From Burkholderiaceae bacterium (lineage in GTDB: Bacteria > Pseudomonadota > Gammaproteobacteria > Burkholderiales > Burkholderiaceae_B): a stretch of 35,154 nt of DNA. Positions 17,639 to 26,810 of the stretch are shown here, in pieces; position 1 is the first letter of the stretch; the number at the start of each line of letters is the position of its first letter. The stretch lies in NCBI GenBank assembly GCA_021208885.1, contig JAJOJF010000007.1:1-35154 (forward strand), in the 5' to 3' direction. A model generated the notes under the pieces. The model was not told the DNA's origin. It saw only the letters and a program-made list of their open reading frames with translations, and searched no databases. The translations under genes were made by a program, and so were the position numbers.

Positions 17639-18244
17639 ATGCAAACCATTTTGCCCGAATCTCTCGATGCCAAACAGGCCTATAAATTGTTAACGGGCGT
17701 CATCGTGCCTCGCCCAATTGCCTGGGTGAGCACCATATCGACCGATGGTGTCACGAATCTGGCGCCCTTTAGCTACTTCACCAGTGTGTCGAACAAGCCA
17801 CCCATGGTCGGCATCAACATTGGTCAGGAATATGGCGGGCGCAAGGACACCGCTCGCAACATTCTGGAAACACAAGAGTTTGTGGTCAACGTTGCCGCTT
17901 GGCAGCAGCTGGAAGATTTGCATGCCAGTGCCGATCATCACCCACCGGACACCAGTGAAATCGAGCTGCTTGGGCTAGCCACGCAAGTGTCCACTCATAT
18001 CAAGGCACCACGGATTGCTCAGGCACCGGTTCAAATGGAGTGTCGATTTTGCCAGATGATCCCGTTTGGCACGGGTGGCTCAGAGTTTTACGTAGGTGAG
18101 GTGGTGGCTTTTCATTTTCGGGACGATGTCATCGACACCGAGACCCTTAGGATCAACTCGCTGGCCATCGAACCTATTTGCCGGTTAGGCGGCCCCTTCT
18201 ACGCCGCACTTGGCGAGGTTGCCAAGATGCGATCGCGAAGTTAG
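17639..18244 (+). CDS. Flavin reductase family protein (FMN-binding split barrel)
   Basis: A 201-residue protein of the DIM6/NTAB flavin reductase-like type. It shows the family opening AYKLLTGVIVPRPIAWVSTIS, the NLAPFSYFTSVSNKPPMVGINIG strand-loop that contacts FMN, and KDTARNILETQEFVVNVA. The family includes flavin reductase partners of two-component monooxygenases as well as proteins of unknown role. No monooxygenase gene is adjacent, so the partner is not evident. It is convergent with the following periplasmic protein gene, with only 13 bases between stops. Confidence 0.85.
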   Translation: MQTILPESLDAKQAYKLLTGVIVPRPIAWVSTISTDGVTNLAPFSYFTSVSNKPPMVGINIGQEYGGRKDTARNILETQEFVVNVAAWQQLEDLHASADHHPPDTSEIELLGLATQVSTHIKAPRIAQAPVQMECRFCQMIPFGTGGSEFYVGEVVAFHFRDDVIDTETLRINSLAIEPICRLGGPFYAALGEVAKMRSRS

Positions 18245-18257
18245 GTATGGGTGATCA

Positions 18258-18893
18258 TCAGTTGCAACCCATGTGCTTGCGAAACATGACCGGGTCATGG
18301 CCCGCAGGCACATTGGCGCAGGGGTCGTTGATGACTGTTTGTGAATAGCCGCGCAACTCGTTGTATTGCTTGATCTGTTGGGGTGTCACGACATCGAGGG
18401 TGCGGTGGTGGTAGGACAGGTGCAAGAAACGCAGGTTGGCACGTGCTTGCTCGGCTTGGTCAACCTTCTCACGCAGGACACGATCACTGAAACTGCCCGA
18501 ACGGAAATAGTCGTCAATGGCTTTTTCAGCGGCCATGTACTCATTGCCAAGCGCGATGGCTTGCGTTTTCATGTCCGTAAACAGTTGTTGTAGTTTCTCG
18601 ACTTGCTCAGGGCTTAAGCCAATCTTGTCAGCTAGCTCGAGTAGATGCGCCGGCCCTGGCACGCCGTTAAGTTCAGCCGGTTTGGCCAGGCCCCAACCCT
18701 CGCCGTTGGCGATGGCTTTTTGATCATCGGCTGATAGCGAGGTAATAGCGCGATTTTGCTGACCAGCATAGGGCGCTTGGTCGCCAGCGCTCTGAGGGTT
18801 GTGCGCGCCTTGATGCTGCATTTGCGCTTGAGCAGTGCTGGTGAATATGCCAACGGCCACGGCGAGTGCACTACGCCACAAAAGATATCGCAT
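18258..18893 (-). CDS. Spy/CpxP-like periplasmic protein (LTxxQ-type)
   Basis: A 211-residue exported protein with a clear signal peptide (MRYLLWRSALAVAVGIFTST to AQAQ). The mature part has the helical LTxxQ character: LLELADKIGLSPEQVEKLQQ near 85-105 and LDVVTPQQIKQYNELRGY near 165-180, separated by a charged helix. This resembles the CpxP/Spy/ZraP group of periplasmic chaperones and metal-responsive proteins. The C-terminal tail contains two cysteines, DPCANVPAGHDP and HMGCN, which could form a disulfide or bind metal; that is an inference. It is followed on the same strand by no linked gene. Confidence 0.7.
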   Translation of the reverse strand: MRYLLWRSALAVAVGIFTSTAQAQMQHQGAHNPQSAGDQAPYAGQQNRAITSLSADDQKAIANGEGWGLAKPAELNGVPGPAHLLELADKIGLSPEQVEKLQQLFTDMKTQAIALGNEYMAAEKAIDDYFRSGSFSDRVLREKVDQAEQARANLRFLHLSYHHRTLDVVTPQQIKQYNELRGYSQTVINDPCANVPAGHDPVMFRKHMGCN

Positions 18894-18941
18894 TGTGTAA
18901 TCCCTGGTTGTATTAACTTGTCAGTCCGCCCGCACACATGT

Positions 18942-19865
18942 TCATGTTTTGCCGCTATGTACCCGGGTACCCGGCACGGGTGCCTTGAACCGTAGCACGC
19001 AACCCGATTCGGACTCGGTCACAAATACCTCGCGGTTGTCTATTCCGCCAAACGCCAGGTTTGTGATGGCATGTCCCGTTGGACTGGTCCAGACATGGGT
19101 TGGTTCACCGCGGCTATCAATTCTCCAGACGCATCCTAGTCCCGGATTGGCAATAAAGAGGCAACCATCGACATCCATGGCAAGACCGTCAGGCCCCATC
19201 GGACCATGCGACATAAAAAACCGCCCTACCTTGGCTGTTCCACCATCGGCCATCAGCGGTGTGCGCCAGATTTCATTGCCGCGAGTGGCTGCAACGAACA
19301 TGATTTTTTCATCGGGCGAGAGCACTAAGCCATTGGGGCTTGGTACATTGGCGAGCAACACAGTGAGTTGACCCTCTGCGCTTAGGCGGTATACGCGACC
19401 GGTCGGGTCATGCATGCCTGTTTGTCCCTGATCGGTGAAATAGAGGTTGCCACGACTGTCGAACGTCAGGTCGTTGACGCCCTTAAAGCTTTCCGAATGG
19501 CGACGTGGCAACAAAGACTTGATCTCCCTTGTCTTGACATCAAGTTGCATCAGCCCATTGAGGTAATCTGCAATTAACAGTACCCCGTTTTGTAGCCACT
19601 TCAGGCCATTGGGCTCACCCTCATATTCAATGATGAGCTCCCATTGTTTGTCAGGCGAAATTTTAAATATCCGGCCATGAGGAATGTCGGTTACATACAG
19701 ACTGCCATGGGGATCAAATAGCGGTCCTTCCAGAAACGAATCAATGACCACCCCGCCCCGGTTTGCCGCAGCCCAGGCGGTAGGCTTGGCTTGTCGAAAG
19801 CGCGCCGGCATTTGCGTCCAGACTTGCGCCTCAGTTTTTAGTGGGCTGTTACCTAGGAAATACAT
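18942..19865 (-). CDS. SMP-30/gluconolactonase/LRE-like beta-propeller hydrolase
   Basis: A 307-residue six-bladed propeller protein with the SMP-30 pattern. Likely metal ligands are the glutamate in LEGPLFDPHGSLYVTDI near 45, the asparagine in PSPNGLVLSPDE near 180, and the aspartate in GPDGLAMDVDGCLFIANPG near 230. Related enzymes hydrolyse lactones, including sugar lactones; the exact substrate here is open. It is divergent from the aminotransferase gene with a 128-base shared upstream region, so the two may be co-regulated. Confidence 0.82.
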   Translation of the reverse strand: MYFLGNSPLKTEAQVWTQMPARFRQAKPTAWAAANRGGVVIDSFLEGPLFDPHGSLYVTDIPHGRIFKISPDKQWELIIEYEGEPNGLKWLQNGVLLIADYLNGLMQLDVKTREIKSLLPRRHSESFKGVNDLTFDSRGNLYFTDQGQTGMHDPTGRVYRLSAEGQLTVLLANVPSPNGLVLSPDEKIMFVAATRGNEIWRTPLMADGGTAKVGRFFMSHGPMGPDGLAMDVDGCLFIANPGLGCVWRIDSRGEPTHVWTSPTGHAITNLAFGGIDNREVFVTESESGCVLRFKAPVPGTRVHSGKT

Positions 19866-19897
19866 GGGGATTGCCTCGAAAGATCTATGTGTCAGCG

Positions 19898-19910
19898 TAA
19901 CAACTTGTTA
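19898..19910. promoter_or_regulatory. Palindrome TAACAA-C-TTGTTA in the SMP-30/aminotransferase divergent region
   Basis: A 6+1+6 base perfect inverted repeat lies 33 bases upstream of the SMP-30-type gene and 84 bases before the aminotransferase ATG. Its place in a short divergent promoter region makes it a candidate operator. No binding protein is recognised and no regulator gene is adjacent. Confidence 0.3.
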
Positions 19911-19953
19911 ACACGAGACATTAAAAGGGGTATTCTTATCGTATACAACTGCG

Positions 19954-19972
19954 GCGACTGCGTGGCAGTCGC
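19954..19972 (+). promoter_or_regulatory. 8-bp perfect hairpin in the leader of the aminotransferase gene
   Basis: GCGACTGC and GCAGTCGC pair perfectly around a GTG loop, ending 21 bases before the ATG at 19994. There is no T-run after it, so it does not look like an intrinsic terminator. It could be an operator half-site pair or an mRNA leader structure; which is not clear from sequence. Confidence 0.35.
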
Positions 19973-19993
19973 GTTTATTGCCGAGGTTAAACC

Positions 19994-21346
19994 ATGAACA
20001 ATGTCACTGATGCCAAGCATCTGCAACAAGCCCAAGAACTCGATCTGTCGAATTTCTGGATGCCGTTTACAGCCAACAAGCAGTTCAAGGCAGCACCGCG
20101 CTTGTTTAAAAAAGCCAAAGGGATGCACTACACCACGGTTGATGATCGTCAGGTGGTTGACGCAGTGGCCGGGCTTTGGTGTGTCAATGCAGGGCACGGG
20201 CGTGATGAAATTGCCCAGGCAGTTGCCCGTCAAGTGTCTGAGATGGACTTCGCGCCTACTTTCCAGATGGGTCACCCGTTGGCGTTTGAGGCGGCATCCA
20301 GAGTTGCTGAAGTCATGCCGCCGGGGATGGACCGAATCTTTTTTGCGAACTCGGGCTCTGAGGCCGTTGACAGTGCACTAAAGATTGCATTGGCCTATCA
20401 TCGCGCTCGGGGTGAGGGTCAGCGCACTCGCTTGATTGGCCGTGAGCGTGGCTACCATGGTGTAGGGTTTGGAGGCATCTCGGTGGGTGGCATTGTGGCC
20501 AACCGTAAAGCTTTCTCAGCCAATTTGATCCCTGGCGTTGATCATATGCCGGCAACGCTGAGCATCGAGAATGCTGCCTTTAGCCGTGGCCAGCCGGCAT
20601 GGGGTGGCCATCTGGCTGATGAGCTTGAGCGAATCCTGAACCTGCATGATCCTTCTACAGTCGCAGCCGTTATTGTTGAGCCCGTCGCTGGTTCTGCTGG
20701 TGTGTTAATTCCACCACAAGGTTATCTGCAACGCTTGCGTGAGATTTGCACCAAGCATGGCATCTTGCTGATTTTCGATGAGGTGATCACCGGATTTGGT
20801 CGTTTGGGTAAAGCTACTGCAAGTGAGTACTTTGGTGTCACGCCAGATCTTCTGACAATGGCCAAAGCGATCAACAATGCGGCTATTCCGATGGGCGCGG
20901 TTGCCGCCAAGCGCGAAATCTACGACACGATTGTCGACAATGGACCAGCCAATGGAATCGAGTTGTTCCACGGCTATACCTATTCAGCTCACCCGGTAGC
21001 AGCAGCAGCGTGTTTGGCCGCTCAAGATATCTACGAGCGCGAGGCCTTGTTCGAACGTGCTGCACAAATGGCACCGAAGTTCGAAGCCGCCATTCATGAT
21101 TTGAAAGGCGAACCGTTTGTCAAAGACATACGTAATTTGGGATTGGTTGGTGGCGTTGAACTTGAGTCGCGCCAAGGTCAGCCTGGCACAAGAGCTTATG
21201 ATGCGTTCTTGCACTGCTTTAAAAATGGCGTGATGGTTCGGTTTACTGGTGACATTCTTGCGTTTTCGCCACCATTGATTCTGGAAGAGTCGCACATCGA
21301 TCAAATCTTTTCGACTGTGCGAGCAGCATTGCGAGCTGTAAATTGA
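19994..21346 (+). CDS. Class III aminotransferase, omega-amino acid (beta-alanine):pyruvate type
   Basis: A 450-residue PLP enzyme of fold type I, class III. It opens with LDLSNFWMPFTANKQFKAAPRL, typical of beta-alanine/omega-amino acid:pyruvate transaminases. Other landmarks are FANSGSEAVDSALKIALAYHRARG (PLP phosphate binding), GRERGYHGVGFGGISVGG, LIFDEVITGFGRLG and the PLP lysine K291 in LTMAKAINNAAIPMGAVAA. It should move an amino group from an omega-amino acid such as beta-alanine to pyruvate. The usual partner, methylmalonate-semialdehyde dehydrogenase, is not in the window. It ends 37 bases before a strong terminator. Confidence 0.88.
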   Translation: MNNVTDAKHLQQAQELDLSNFWMPFTANKQFKAAPRLFKKAKGMHYTTVDDRQVVDAVAGLWCVNAGHGRDEIAQAVARQVSEMDFAPTFQMGHPLAFEAASRVAEVMPPGMDRIFFANSGSEAVDSALKIALAYHRARGEGQRTRLIGRERGYHGVGFGGISVGGIVANRKAFSANLIPGVDHMPATLSIENAAFSRGQPAWGGHLADELERILNLHDPSTVAAVIVEPVAGSAGVLIPPQGYLQRLREICTKHGILLIFDEVITGFGRLGKATASEYFGVTPDLLTMAKAINNAAIPMGAVAAKREIYDTIVDNGPANGIELFHGYTYSAHPVAAAACLAAQDIYEREALFERAAQMAPKFEAAIHDLKGEPFVKDIRNLGLVGGVELESRQGQPGTRAYDAFLHCFKNGVMVRFTGDILAFSPPLILEESHIDQIFSTVRAALRAVN

Positions 21347-21383
21347 TGGCGTCGTTTTAATGGCATCTTTTAGTGCATGTTAC

Positions 21384-21412
21384 AAAAAAGCCCGGCCCAG
21401 CCGGGCTTTTTT
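21384..21412. terminator. Bidirectional intrinsic terminator between aminotransferase and MFS genes
   Basis: AAAAAAGCCCGGC, a CCA loop and GCCGGGCTTTTTT form a GC-rich 7-bp core extended by A-T pairs, with a six-base T-run on both strands. It lies between two convergent genes and should stop transcription both ways. Confidence 0.92.
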
Positions 21413-21430
21413 GTAAGGATCGCGAACAAA

Positions 21431-22852
21431 CTACGACAGATGTCCCGACTGTTGGCGGTCTTGGCGATATCGTCTGATATTGACTAGCAAAGCAATGACC
21501 GCGAAACACATGCCGACCATCAGGCCGATAGTCGAGCCCCACAACTCGTTTGCTGCAAAAGCCGAGGCCACGAGCGCAGCACCGGCGGTCTGCCCAAAGA
21601 CCCGAGTAACTGCCTGCAGCCCGCCCACCGCACCGGCGCGCTCGCGAGGGGCCGAGCCAAGTAAAGCCCTGTTGTTCGGCGTCTGAAAAAACCCAAATCC
21701 AAGGCCACCAAGCAGCATCGCAAACGTAAGCCAGCCAATATGTACTGAGGTAGGTAGCACCACGATTAACATGGTCGCCAGTGCCATGGTAAAGGCACCA
21801 ATGGCGCATAAGATCGCGACATCTATACGATCGATCAGTCGTGCGGCTACCAAGGCCATGATTGCAGCACCAAGCGGCCAGCTCGCCATCAACCAGCCTA
21901 CGGTCATGGGGTCATGCCCATAGACGGTCTGCAGGTAAAAGGGCAACGCTACAAAGGTGGCCATCTGTGCGGCAAACGAACAGACCGAGGCCGCCAGAGC
22001 GGACCGAATCGCACCGATATGAAATAAGTCAATGGGTACCAATGGTGAAGTTTGCCCTGAACACAATCGCACCAGCCAGGCACCCAGCAAAATGCTGGCA
22101 AGCATGCAAAGCAAGGCGTAAATCGTGTGGCTTGCCAGATAATCAAGTCCCAGGATGAAGAGTCCAATGGTGACAGCGCTTAAGAATGCTGTCCTGAAGT
22201 CAAACCGACTGGTGATGGTGGGTACATCGGGCAAGTGACGCATCACCCAAGCGGTGATCACGACCAATGGCATGAGCGCCACAAATAACCAGCGCCAAGT
22301 AGCCAACGATAGAATGGTTGAGCCAATTGTCGGACCGATCACGGAGCTCACCGCGACATTCATGGCATTAATGGCAATGCCTTTGGCCAGTAGCTTTTGT
22401 GGGTAGATGTGACGCATCAGCCCACCAAATAAGCACATGATGGCAGCAGCACCAAGGCCCTGGCATACCCGCGCAAGAATTAAGGCGCTGATGTTTGGCG
22501 CCATCGCGCTTGCCAAGCCGCCAACCGCAAACACTACTAGCCCACTGCCAAACACTCGCTTAAAGCCAATGCGCTCGGCCAGGCTGGCAAATGGCAAAAG
22601 CGTGACCACCACGGTTAGCCCATAAGCATTGACCACCCAAATGACGGTGGCAGCATCGGTTTGCAAGGCCTGTGCGATGGTGGGTAGAGCCACATTGATC
22701 ATCGCAGCATCAAGCACGCAAATGCCGATGCCAAGCAAAATCGTTAGCGCTGCCCAATACCGGCGCGGTGCGTCTAAACCATCGCCAGTCTTCGGGCGGT
22801 TGGTGTCAGGGCTTTTTGCGGGAGGGCTTGACGGGACGCTGCCAGTTTTCAA
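21431..22852 (-). CDS. MFS transporter, DHA2-like drug exporter (14 spans)
   Basis: A 473-residue major facilitator with about 14 membrane spans. It has the DHA2 landmarks [24 protein letters not shown] in the first span (motif D1-like), [30 protein letters not shown] (motif A) and [24 protein letters not shown]. Members commonly export drugs or other small hydrophobic molecules; the substrate is unknown. The only in-frame starts ahead of the first span are TTG at 22852 or CTG at 22879, since an in-frame TGA lies just upstream. The gene therefore overlaps the glmU 3' end by at least 47 bases and is probably read from the same transcript. Confidence 0.85.
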   Translation of the reverse strand: MKTGSVPSSPPAKSPDTNRPKTGDGLDAPRRYWAALTILLGIGICVLDAAMINVALPTIAQALQTDAATVIWVVNAYGLTVVVTLLPFASLAERIGFKRVFGSGLVVFAVGGLASAMAPNISALILARVCQGLGAAAIMCLFGGLMRHIYPQKLLAKGIAINAMNVAVSSVIGPTIGSTILSLATWRWLFVALMPLVVITAWVMRHLPDVPTITSRFDFRTAFLSAVTIGLFILGLDYLASHTIYALLCMLASILLGAWLVRLCSGQTSPLVPIDLFHIGAIRSALAASVCSFAAQMATFVALPFYLQTVYGHDPMTVGWLMASWPLGAAIMALVAARLIDRIDVAILCAIGAFTMALATMLIVVLPTSVHIGWLTFAMLLGGLGFGFFQTPNNRALLGSAPRERAGAVGGLQAVTRVFGQTAGAALVASAFAANELWGSTIGLMVGMCFAVIALLVNIRRYRQDRQQSGHLS

Positions 22853-24188
22853 TGGTTTTCTGGGGTGATCTTGAAACAGTCAGCTTATTGGCTGGCGCAT
22901 CTTGGGTCAATGTGGTGCCAGCACCAAGCGTGGCGCCTTTGCCAACCCTTACCGGTGCTACTAGCTGTGTGTCTGAGCCAATGAATGCATCATCTTCGAT
23001 CACGGTGCGGTGTTTGTTGGCTCCGTCGTAATTGCAGGTAATGGTGCCTGCACCAATGTTCACGCGGCTGCCCACATCTGCATCGCCAACATAGGCTAAG
23101 TGATTCGCCTTGCTTTGTGATTGGATATGTGAGTTTTTGATTTCAACGAAGTTGCCAATGTGCACTTCGTCTTCCAGCCGCGTCCCTGGACGGATACGGG
23201 CGTAGGGGCCAATTTGAGCTCCCTTGCCGATGTCAGCTTGTTGCAGGTGACTAAAAGGATGTATTTCCGTGCCAGCCCCCACGGTAACATCCTTGAGTAC
23301 ACAGTGCGCACCGATTCTGACGCCATCTCCAAGCACCACCATTCCCTCAAACACGCAACCCACGTCAATAAAAACATCCTGGCCACACATCAGTTCCCCG
23401 CGCTGATCAAAACGGTCTGGATCGGCAATGGCTACACCACCTTGCAATTGGCGCGCAGCAAGTTCGCGCTGCCACAATCGTTCAAGTTGGGCTTGTTGCA
23501 CACGGCTGTTGACACCTTGTGTCTCGAACGAGGCTTTGGGGGCGACCGTGTTGATCGTTACCTTGTCCTTGGCAGCGAACTCAACGATGTCCGTCAGGTA
23601 ATACTCGCCCTGAGCATTGTTATTGGATAGCTTTTTTAGCCACGATTTTAGCTTGTCGGTTGGCGCCACCATCATGCCGGTATTGATTTCACGGATTTGT
23701 TTTTGCGCAGCGGTGGCGTCTTTCTCTTCAACGATTGTTAGCACCCGGTTTTGAGCGTCACGCACAATGCGGCCATAGCCGTGCGGGTTCTCGACCTCTT
23801 CGGTCAAGAGCGCCAAGCCATTGTCACTCCCAGCAAGCAAGGCTTGCAGGGTATCAGTTTGAACCAGCGGCACATCGCCATATAAAACCATCGTGGCGTT
23901 GTTTTCCCGGCTGCTTTTTAGAAGATCAACTGCTTGTGCCACCGCATGACCAGTACCAAGTTGCGGCCACTGCGACACGAAGTGAATGTCAACTTGGCCG
24001 TCATAGGCCTGGCGTATAGCTTGTTCGCCGTGACCTACCACCACGATTAGTTGATCGGGTGACAGCGATCGGGCAGTATTGATGACCCGGGTTAGCATTG
24101 GCTGGCCCCCGATAGTTTGCAACACTTTCGGTTGGCTTGACTGCATGCGCTTGCCCATGCCGGCAGCCAGGATCACAACATTCAACAT
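22806..24188 (-). CDS. glmU: Bifunctional N-acetylglucosamine-1-phosphate uridyltransferase / glucosamine-1-phosphate acetyltransferase GlmU
   Basis: GlmU makes UDP-N-acetylglucosamine for peptidoglycan and lipopolysaccharide. The uridyltransferase domain opens with [20 protein letters not shown], followed by [24 protein letters not shown] and the EINTGMM segment. The C-terminal left-handed beta helix carries hexapeptide repeats and the acetyltransferase motif [15 protein letters not shown], then [17 protein letters not shown]. The start at 24188 (460 residues) is chosen over an in-frame upstream ATG at 24305, which would lie inside phaM. It begins 7 bases after the phaM stop, so the two are likely co-transcribed. 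Confidence 0.96.
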   Translation of the reverse strand: MLNVVILAAGMGKRMQSSQPKVLQTIGGQPMLTRVINTARSLSPDQLIVVVGHGEQAIRQAYDGQVDIHFVSQWPQLGTGHAVAQAVDLLKSSRENNATMVLYGDVPLVQTDTLQALLAGSDNGLALLTEEVENPHGYGRIVRDAQNRVLTIVEEKDATAAQKQIREINTGMMVAPTDKLKSWLKKLSNNNAQGEYYLTDIVEFAAKDKVTINTVAPKASFETQGVNSRVQQAQLERLWQRELAARQLQGGVAIADPDRFDQRGELMCGQDVFIDVGCVFEGMVVLGDGVRIGAHCVLKDVTVGAGTEIHPFSHLQQADIGKGAQIGPYARIRPGTRLEDEVHIGNFVEIKNSHIQSQSKANHLAYVGDADVGSRVNIGAGTITCNYDGANKHRTVIEDDAFIGSDTQLVAPVRVGKGATLGAGTTLTQDAPANKLTVSRSPQKTIENWQRPVKPSRKKP

Positions 24189-24195
24189 AAAAACT

Positions 24196-24906
24196 TCAGG
24201 CCTCTTTCTTTGGGGTGCGAGTCGACTTGGTGGTTTTTCTGGTGGGACGTGACTTAGGTGCCGCAGCTTTGTTTGATGCCGCACCGGCGGTGGCTTGCGC
24301 AGCACTTGCCTGTATGGCTTGATTGCTTATTTTAGCGGCGTTGGCCGTTGCAGCGGCAATCTGTGCGAACTGGTTTTCGAGCATGTTCCACCAACCCTCC
24401 GCTGCTGCCTGCTGCGGATTCGTGGTTGCACCAGAGGTTTGAGCTTGCGAATTCGGCTCGGGTTTAGCTTGGGCTTGACTGGCGTTTGCACTTTTCTCTG
24501 GGGCGTTGCCCTTGCTGGATGCAGGCTTGAGTCCAAGCGCTACTTCCAGTGGTGAGGCCTCGGTGCTACTGCCAGTATTCACGGATTGCCCCATCGCCAC
24601 AAATGACTGCAAGGTTTTAACGGTAGCTAATTGGACTTCCATGCCCTGAATGGTGCTGCTCAACATGGAGAGATTGAGCTTGAGCCAGTTCTCGACTACG
24701 CGAAGGTCAGCGATACGCTTTTCAAGTTCTTCTGGTGCCATGGGGTTGACCATGGTGTCGCTAGCGCTTGACTTGGTGCCATAGCCCATATTGCTCATTG
24801 CCTGGCGCATCATGTCCATGCTCGTTAAAAGCGGGTTGTTGGGAGTGCTCATGAAAGCTGCGCTCATGCCTGGCAGGGCAAATGGGTTTGGTGTGTCTTG
24901 GCTCAC
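24196..24906 (-). CDS. phaM: PhaM-type polyhydroxyalkanoate granule regulatory protein
   Basis: A 236-residue protein that resembles PhaM. The conserved core is [20 protein letters not shown] followed by [19 protein letters not shown] (about 78-118). An Ala/Gln/Pro-rich linker follows, then a lysine/threonine-rich basic tail ([17 protein letters not shown]). In Cupriavidus, PhaM activates the PHA synthase PhaC and its basic tail tethers granules to the nucleoid. The same layout here points to PHB storage in this organism, although no phaC, phaA or phaB is in the window. It is divergent from the DUF3717 gene across 66 bases. Confidence 0.83.
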   Translation of the reverse strand: MSQDTPNPFALPGMSAAFMSTPNNPLLTSMDMMRQAMSNMGYGTKSSASDTMVNPMAPEELEKRIADLRVVENWLKLNLSMLSSTIQGMEVQLATVKTLQSFVAMGQSVNTGSSTEASPLEVALGLKPASSKGNAPEKSANASQAQAKPEPNSQAQTSGATTNPQQAAAEGWWNMLENQFAQIAAATANAAKISNQAIQASAAQATAGAASNKAAAPKSRPTRKTTKSTRTPKKEA

Positions 24907-24972
24907 GATGACCTCCCTTGTCTATTGTCAGGATTACTGATCATGATAAGGTAAATCTGGGAAAATATCGTC

Positions 24973-25197
24973 ATGACTTCCGAAATATCCATCACCGAAC
25001 TTGAAGCCGCCATCAACTACTGGCGGCAAATCAACCCCTCCGAGGGTGAAGAGATGCGCTTGACGAAAACTGCTGCGGCGCTGGCTGAGCCCTATGCCAT
25101 GATGATCATGACCCATCGCCAAAGCTTAAGCGTGGACTGGCTAGGTGAGGATGCGCGGGTAGCCATTGACCAGTGGCGCACGGCCATGGGTCGGTGA
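24973..25197 (+). CDS. DUF3717 domain-containing small protein
   Basis: A 74-residue soluble protein with the DUF3717 pattern: ITELEAAINYWRQINPSEGEEMRLTK-type first half, AEPYAMMIMTHR in the middle and a closing helix with DQWRTAM. No function is known for this Burkholderiales-rich family. It stands alone on the plus strand between divergent phaM and convergent SCO, with 49 bases to the SCO stop. Confidence 0.85.
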   Translation: MTSEISITELEAAINYWRQINPSEGEEMRLTKTAAALAEPYAMMIMTHRQSLSVDWLGEDARVAIDQWRTAMGR

Positions 25198-25246
25198 TCG
25201 GAGCGGTTCGTTGGCCAAAGAGCCGTGGCTAACGACCTTAGCCTAA

Positions 25247-25834
25247 CTACTGCAGCAATAACCGCAAGTCGTGTGCCAATGCGTCAGGGCCTGCCTGATT
25301 GCTGGCAAGCACGCGGGCATTGCCGTTTTTGTCGATCAAGTAGTACGACGCGCTGTGGTCCATGGTGTAGCTGCCATCTGGTGTAGCCACCTTGGCGTAG
25401 TAGGCACGGAATGCCTTGGCCGCTTGCTGGATTTCTTCTGGCGTGCCGGTTAGTCCAAGAAACTCGGTGGGCAGGCCATCACTAAACACCTGCAGATAAT
25501 CTTTCATGACAGTAGGCGAGTCACGTTCAGGATCCACTGAGACCATTAGCACTTGGACATTGCTGGCGTCCGGACCAAGTTGGGCAAGGGCATTGTGCAA
25601 CTCAGACAGCGACGTTGGGCAAATGTCTGGGCACTGCGTAAACCCAAAAAACACCACCGACACTTTCCCTTTGAATCGCTCGCCATCAGCTGGGTTGCCA
25701 TGATGATCGGTTAGCGCCCAGCCTTTGCCAATGTTGCCGCCCGAGATATCACTGCCGAGGAAACTAGCCTCATCTGAGCAGCCCGACAAGAATGCAAGAC
25801 CAAATACCAATGCCAGTGTGCGCAACCAAGCCAT
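25247..25834 (-). CDS. SCO1/SenC family copper chaperone lipoprotein
   Basis: A 195-residue thioredoxin-fold lipoprotein. The lipobox LSGC places the lipidated cysteine at C19. Copper ligands are C68 and C72 in FTQCPDICPTSL and H160 in YTMDHSASYYLID, the full Sco set. Sco proteins deliver copper to, or keep reduced, the Cu(A) site of cytochrome oxidase subunit II. It is the last gene of the oxidase assembly run, 61 bases after ctaB. Function at the CoxB encoded nearby is well supported by motifs and context. Confidence 0.94.
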   Translation of the reverse strand: MAWLRTLALVFGLAFLSGCSDEASFLGSDISGGNIGKGWALTDHHGNPADGERFKGKVSVVFFGFTQCPDICPTSLSELHNALAQLGPDASNVQVLMVSVDPERDSPTVMKDYLQVFSDGLPTEFLGLTGTPEEIQQAAKAFRAYYAKVATPDGSYTMDHSASYYLIDKNGNARVLASNQAGPDALAHDLRLLLQ

Positions 25835-25895
25835 TAAGTGCCTTCACAAAATACCAGAGACTAGAGGTCAGGAACCAGAGAGTAAAGATTACAGA

Positions 25896-26801
25896 TCAGG
25901 GGGTGACGCCAAGCGCAATCAGCCAGTGATCAACAAGCAGGCTCGCAAACAACAAGGCGAGATACAGGATGGAGTACTTAAATAGCTCGCGGGCTTTCTC
26001 ATCGCTGTATGACTGATAGAGCTGCCAGCTGATATGTACGAACCGAAGTCCAAGCGCAACGGCGCAAGCCAAATACAGCCAGCCACTCATGCGAACTGCG
26101 AACGGCAAGAGCGTCGTGCCCAAGAGTGCGATGCTGTAGAGCAGGATGTGCAGGCGGGTAAAACTTTGGCCGTGGGTCACTGGCAACATCGGAAGACCAG
26201 ACTTCTCGTAGTCTTTGTTGCGATACAGAGCCAGCGCCCAGAAGTGCGGTGGCGTCCAGATAAAAATAATGAGAACCAACAGCCACGCTTCCGCTGGCAC
26301 ATTGTTGGCCACAGCTGCCCAGCCAAGTGCGGGCGGCATGGCGCCTGACAAGCCACCAATCACGATGTTTTGTGGGGTGCGCGGCTTTAGGATCATGGTG
26401 TAGATGATGGCGTAGCCCACAAATGTTGCGAAGGTCAGCCACATCGTCAGTGGGTTGACCCACTGGTACAGTACGAACATGCCAGTACCGCCGACCAAGC
26501 CAGAAAGGGCAATGACTTGTTGGGAAGAGATGCTGCCGGTGGCCGTGGCGCGCCGCGCCGTGCGCAGCATCTTCGCATCAATCTGTTGCTCAATCAGGCA
26601 ATTCACTGCAAAGGCGGCCGCTGCCAGCAGCCAAATGCCCACGGTGCCCGCCACCAAGATCTGCAAAGATGGCAATGTAGGCGTTGCCAGGAACATGCCG
26701 ATGACCGCACAGAACACCGCGAGTTGAGTGACGCGCGGCTTTGTCAACACCATATACTGGCGAAGTAACGAACCCTGTGGACGAGCAGTAGCAGTAGTCA
26801 T
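25896..26801 (-). CDS. ctaB: Protoheme IX farnesyltransferase (heme O synthase)
   Basis: CtaB adds a farnesyl group to heme B, giving heme O, the precursor of heme A. The 301 residues form about nine spans. The prenyl-diphosphate-binding motif is [18 protein letters not shown] near 66-83, followed by RRATATGSI; the second motif is [16 protein letters not shown] near 195. It lies 9 bases after ctaA, so heme O and heme A synthases are made from one transcript beside the oxidase that uses the product. Confidence 0.95.
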   Translation of the reverse strand: MTTATARPQGSLLRQYMVLTKPRVTQLAVFCAVIGMFLATPTLPSLQILVAGTVGIWLLAAAAFAVNCLIEQQIDAKMLRTARRATATGSISSQQVIALSGLVGGTGMFVLYQWVNPLTMWLTFATFVGYAIIYTMILKPRTPQNIVIGGLSGAMPPALGWAAVANNVPAEAWLLVLIIFIWTPPHFWALALYRNKDYEKSGLPMLPVTHGQSFTRLHILLYSIALLGTTLLPFAVRMSGWLYLACAVALGLRFVHISWQLYQSYSDEKARELFKYSILYLALLFASLLVDHWLIALGVTP

Positions 26802-26810
26802 GACGTTATT

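Noticed and set aside
18959..18974. Overlapping GC-rich palindromes GTACCCGGGTAC and CCGGGTACCCGG
   Set aside because: They lie inside the 3' coding part of the SMP-30-type gene, without a T-run or repeat partner, and are explained by codon choice.
23160..23630. 156-codon plus-strand open frame
   Set aside because: It is antisense to the glmU hexapeptide-repeat region and has no recognisable domain or ribosome binding site.
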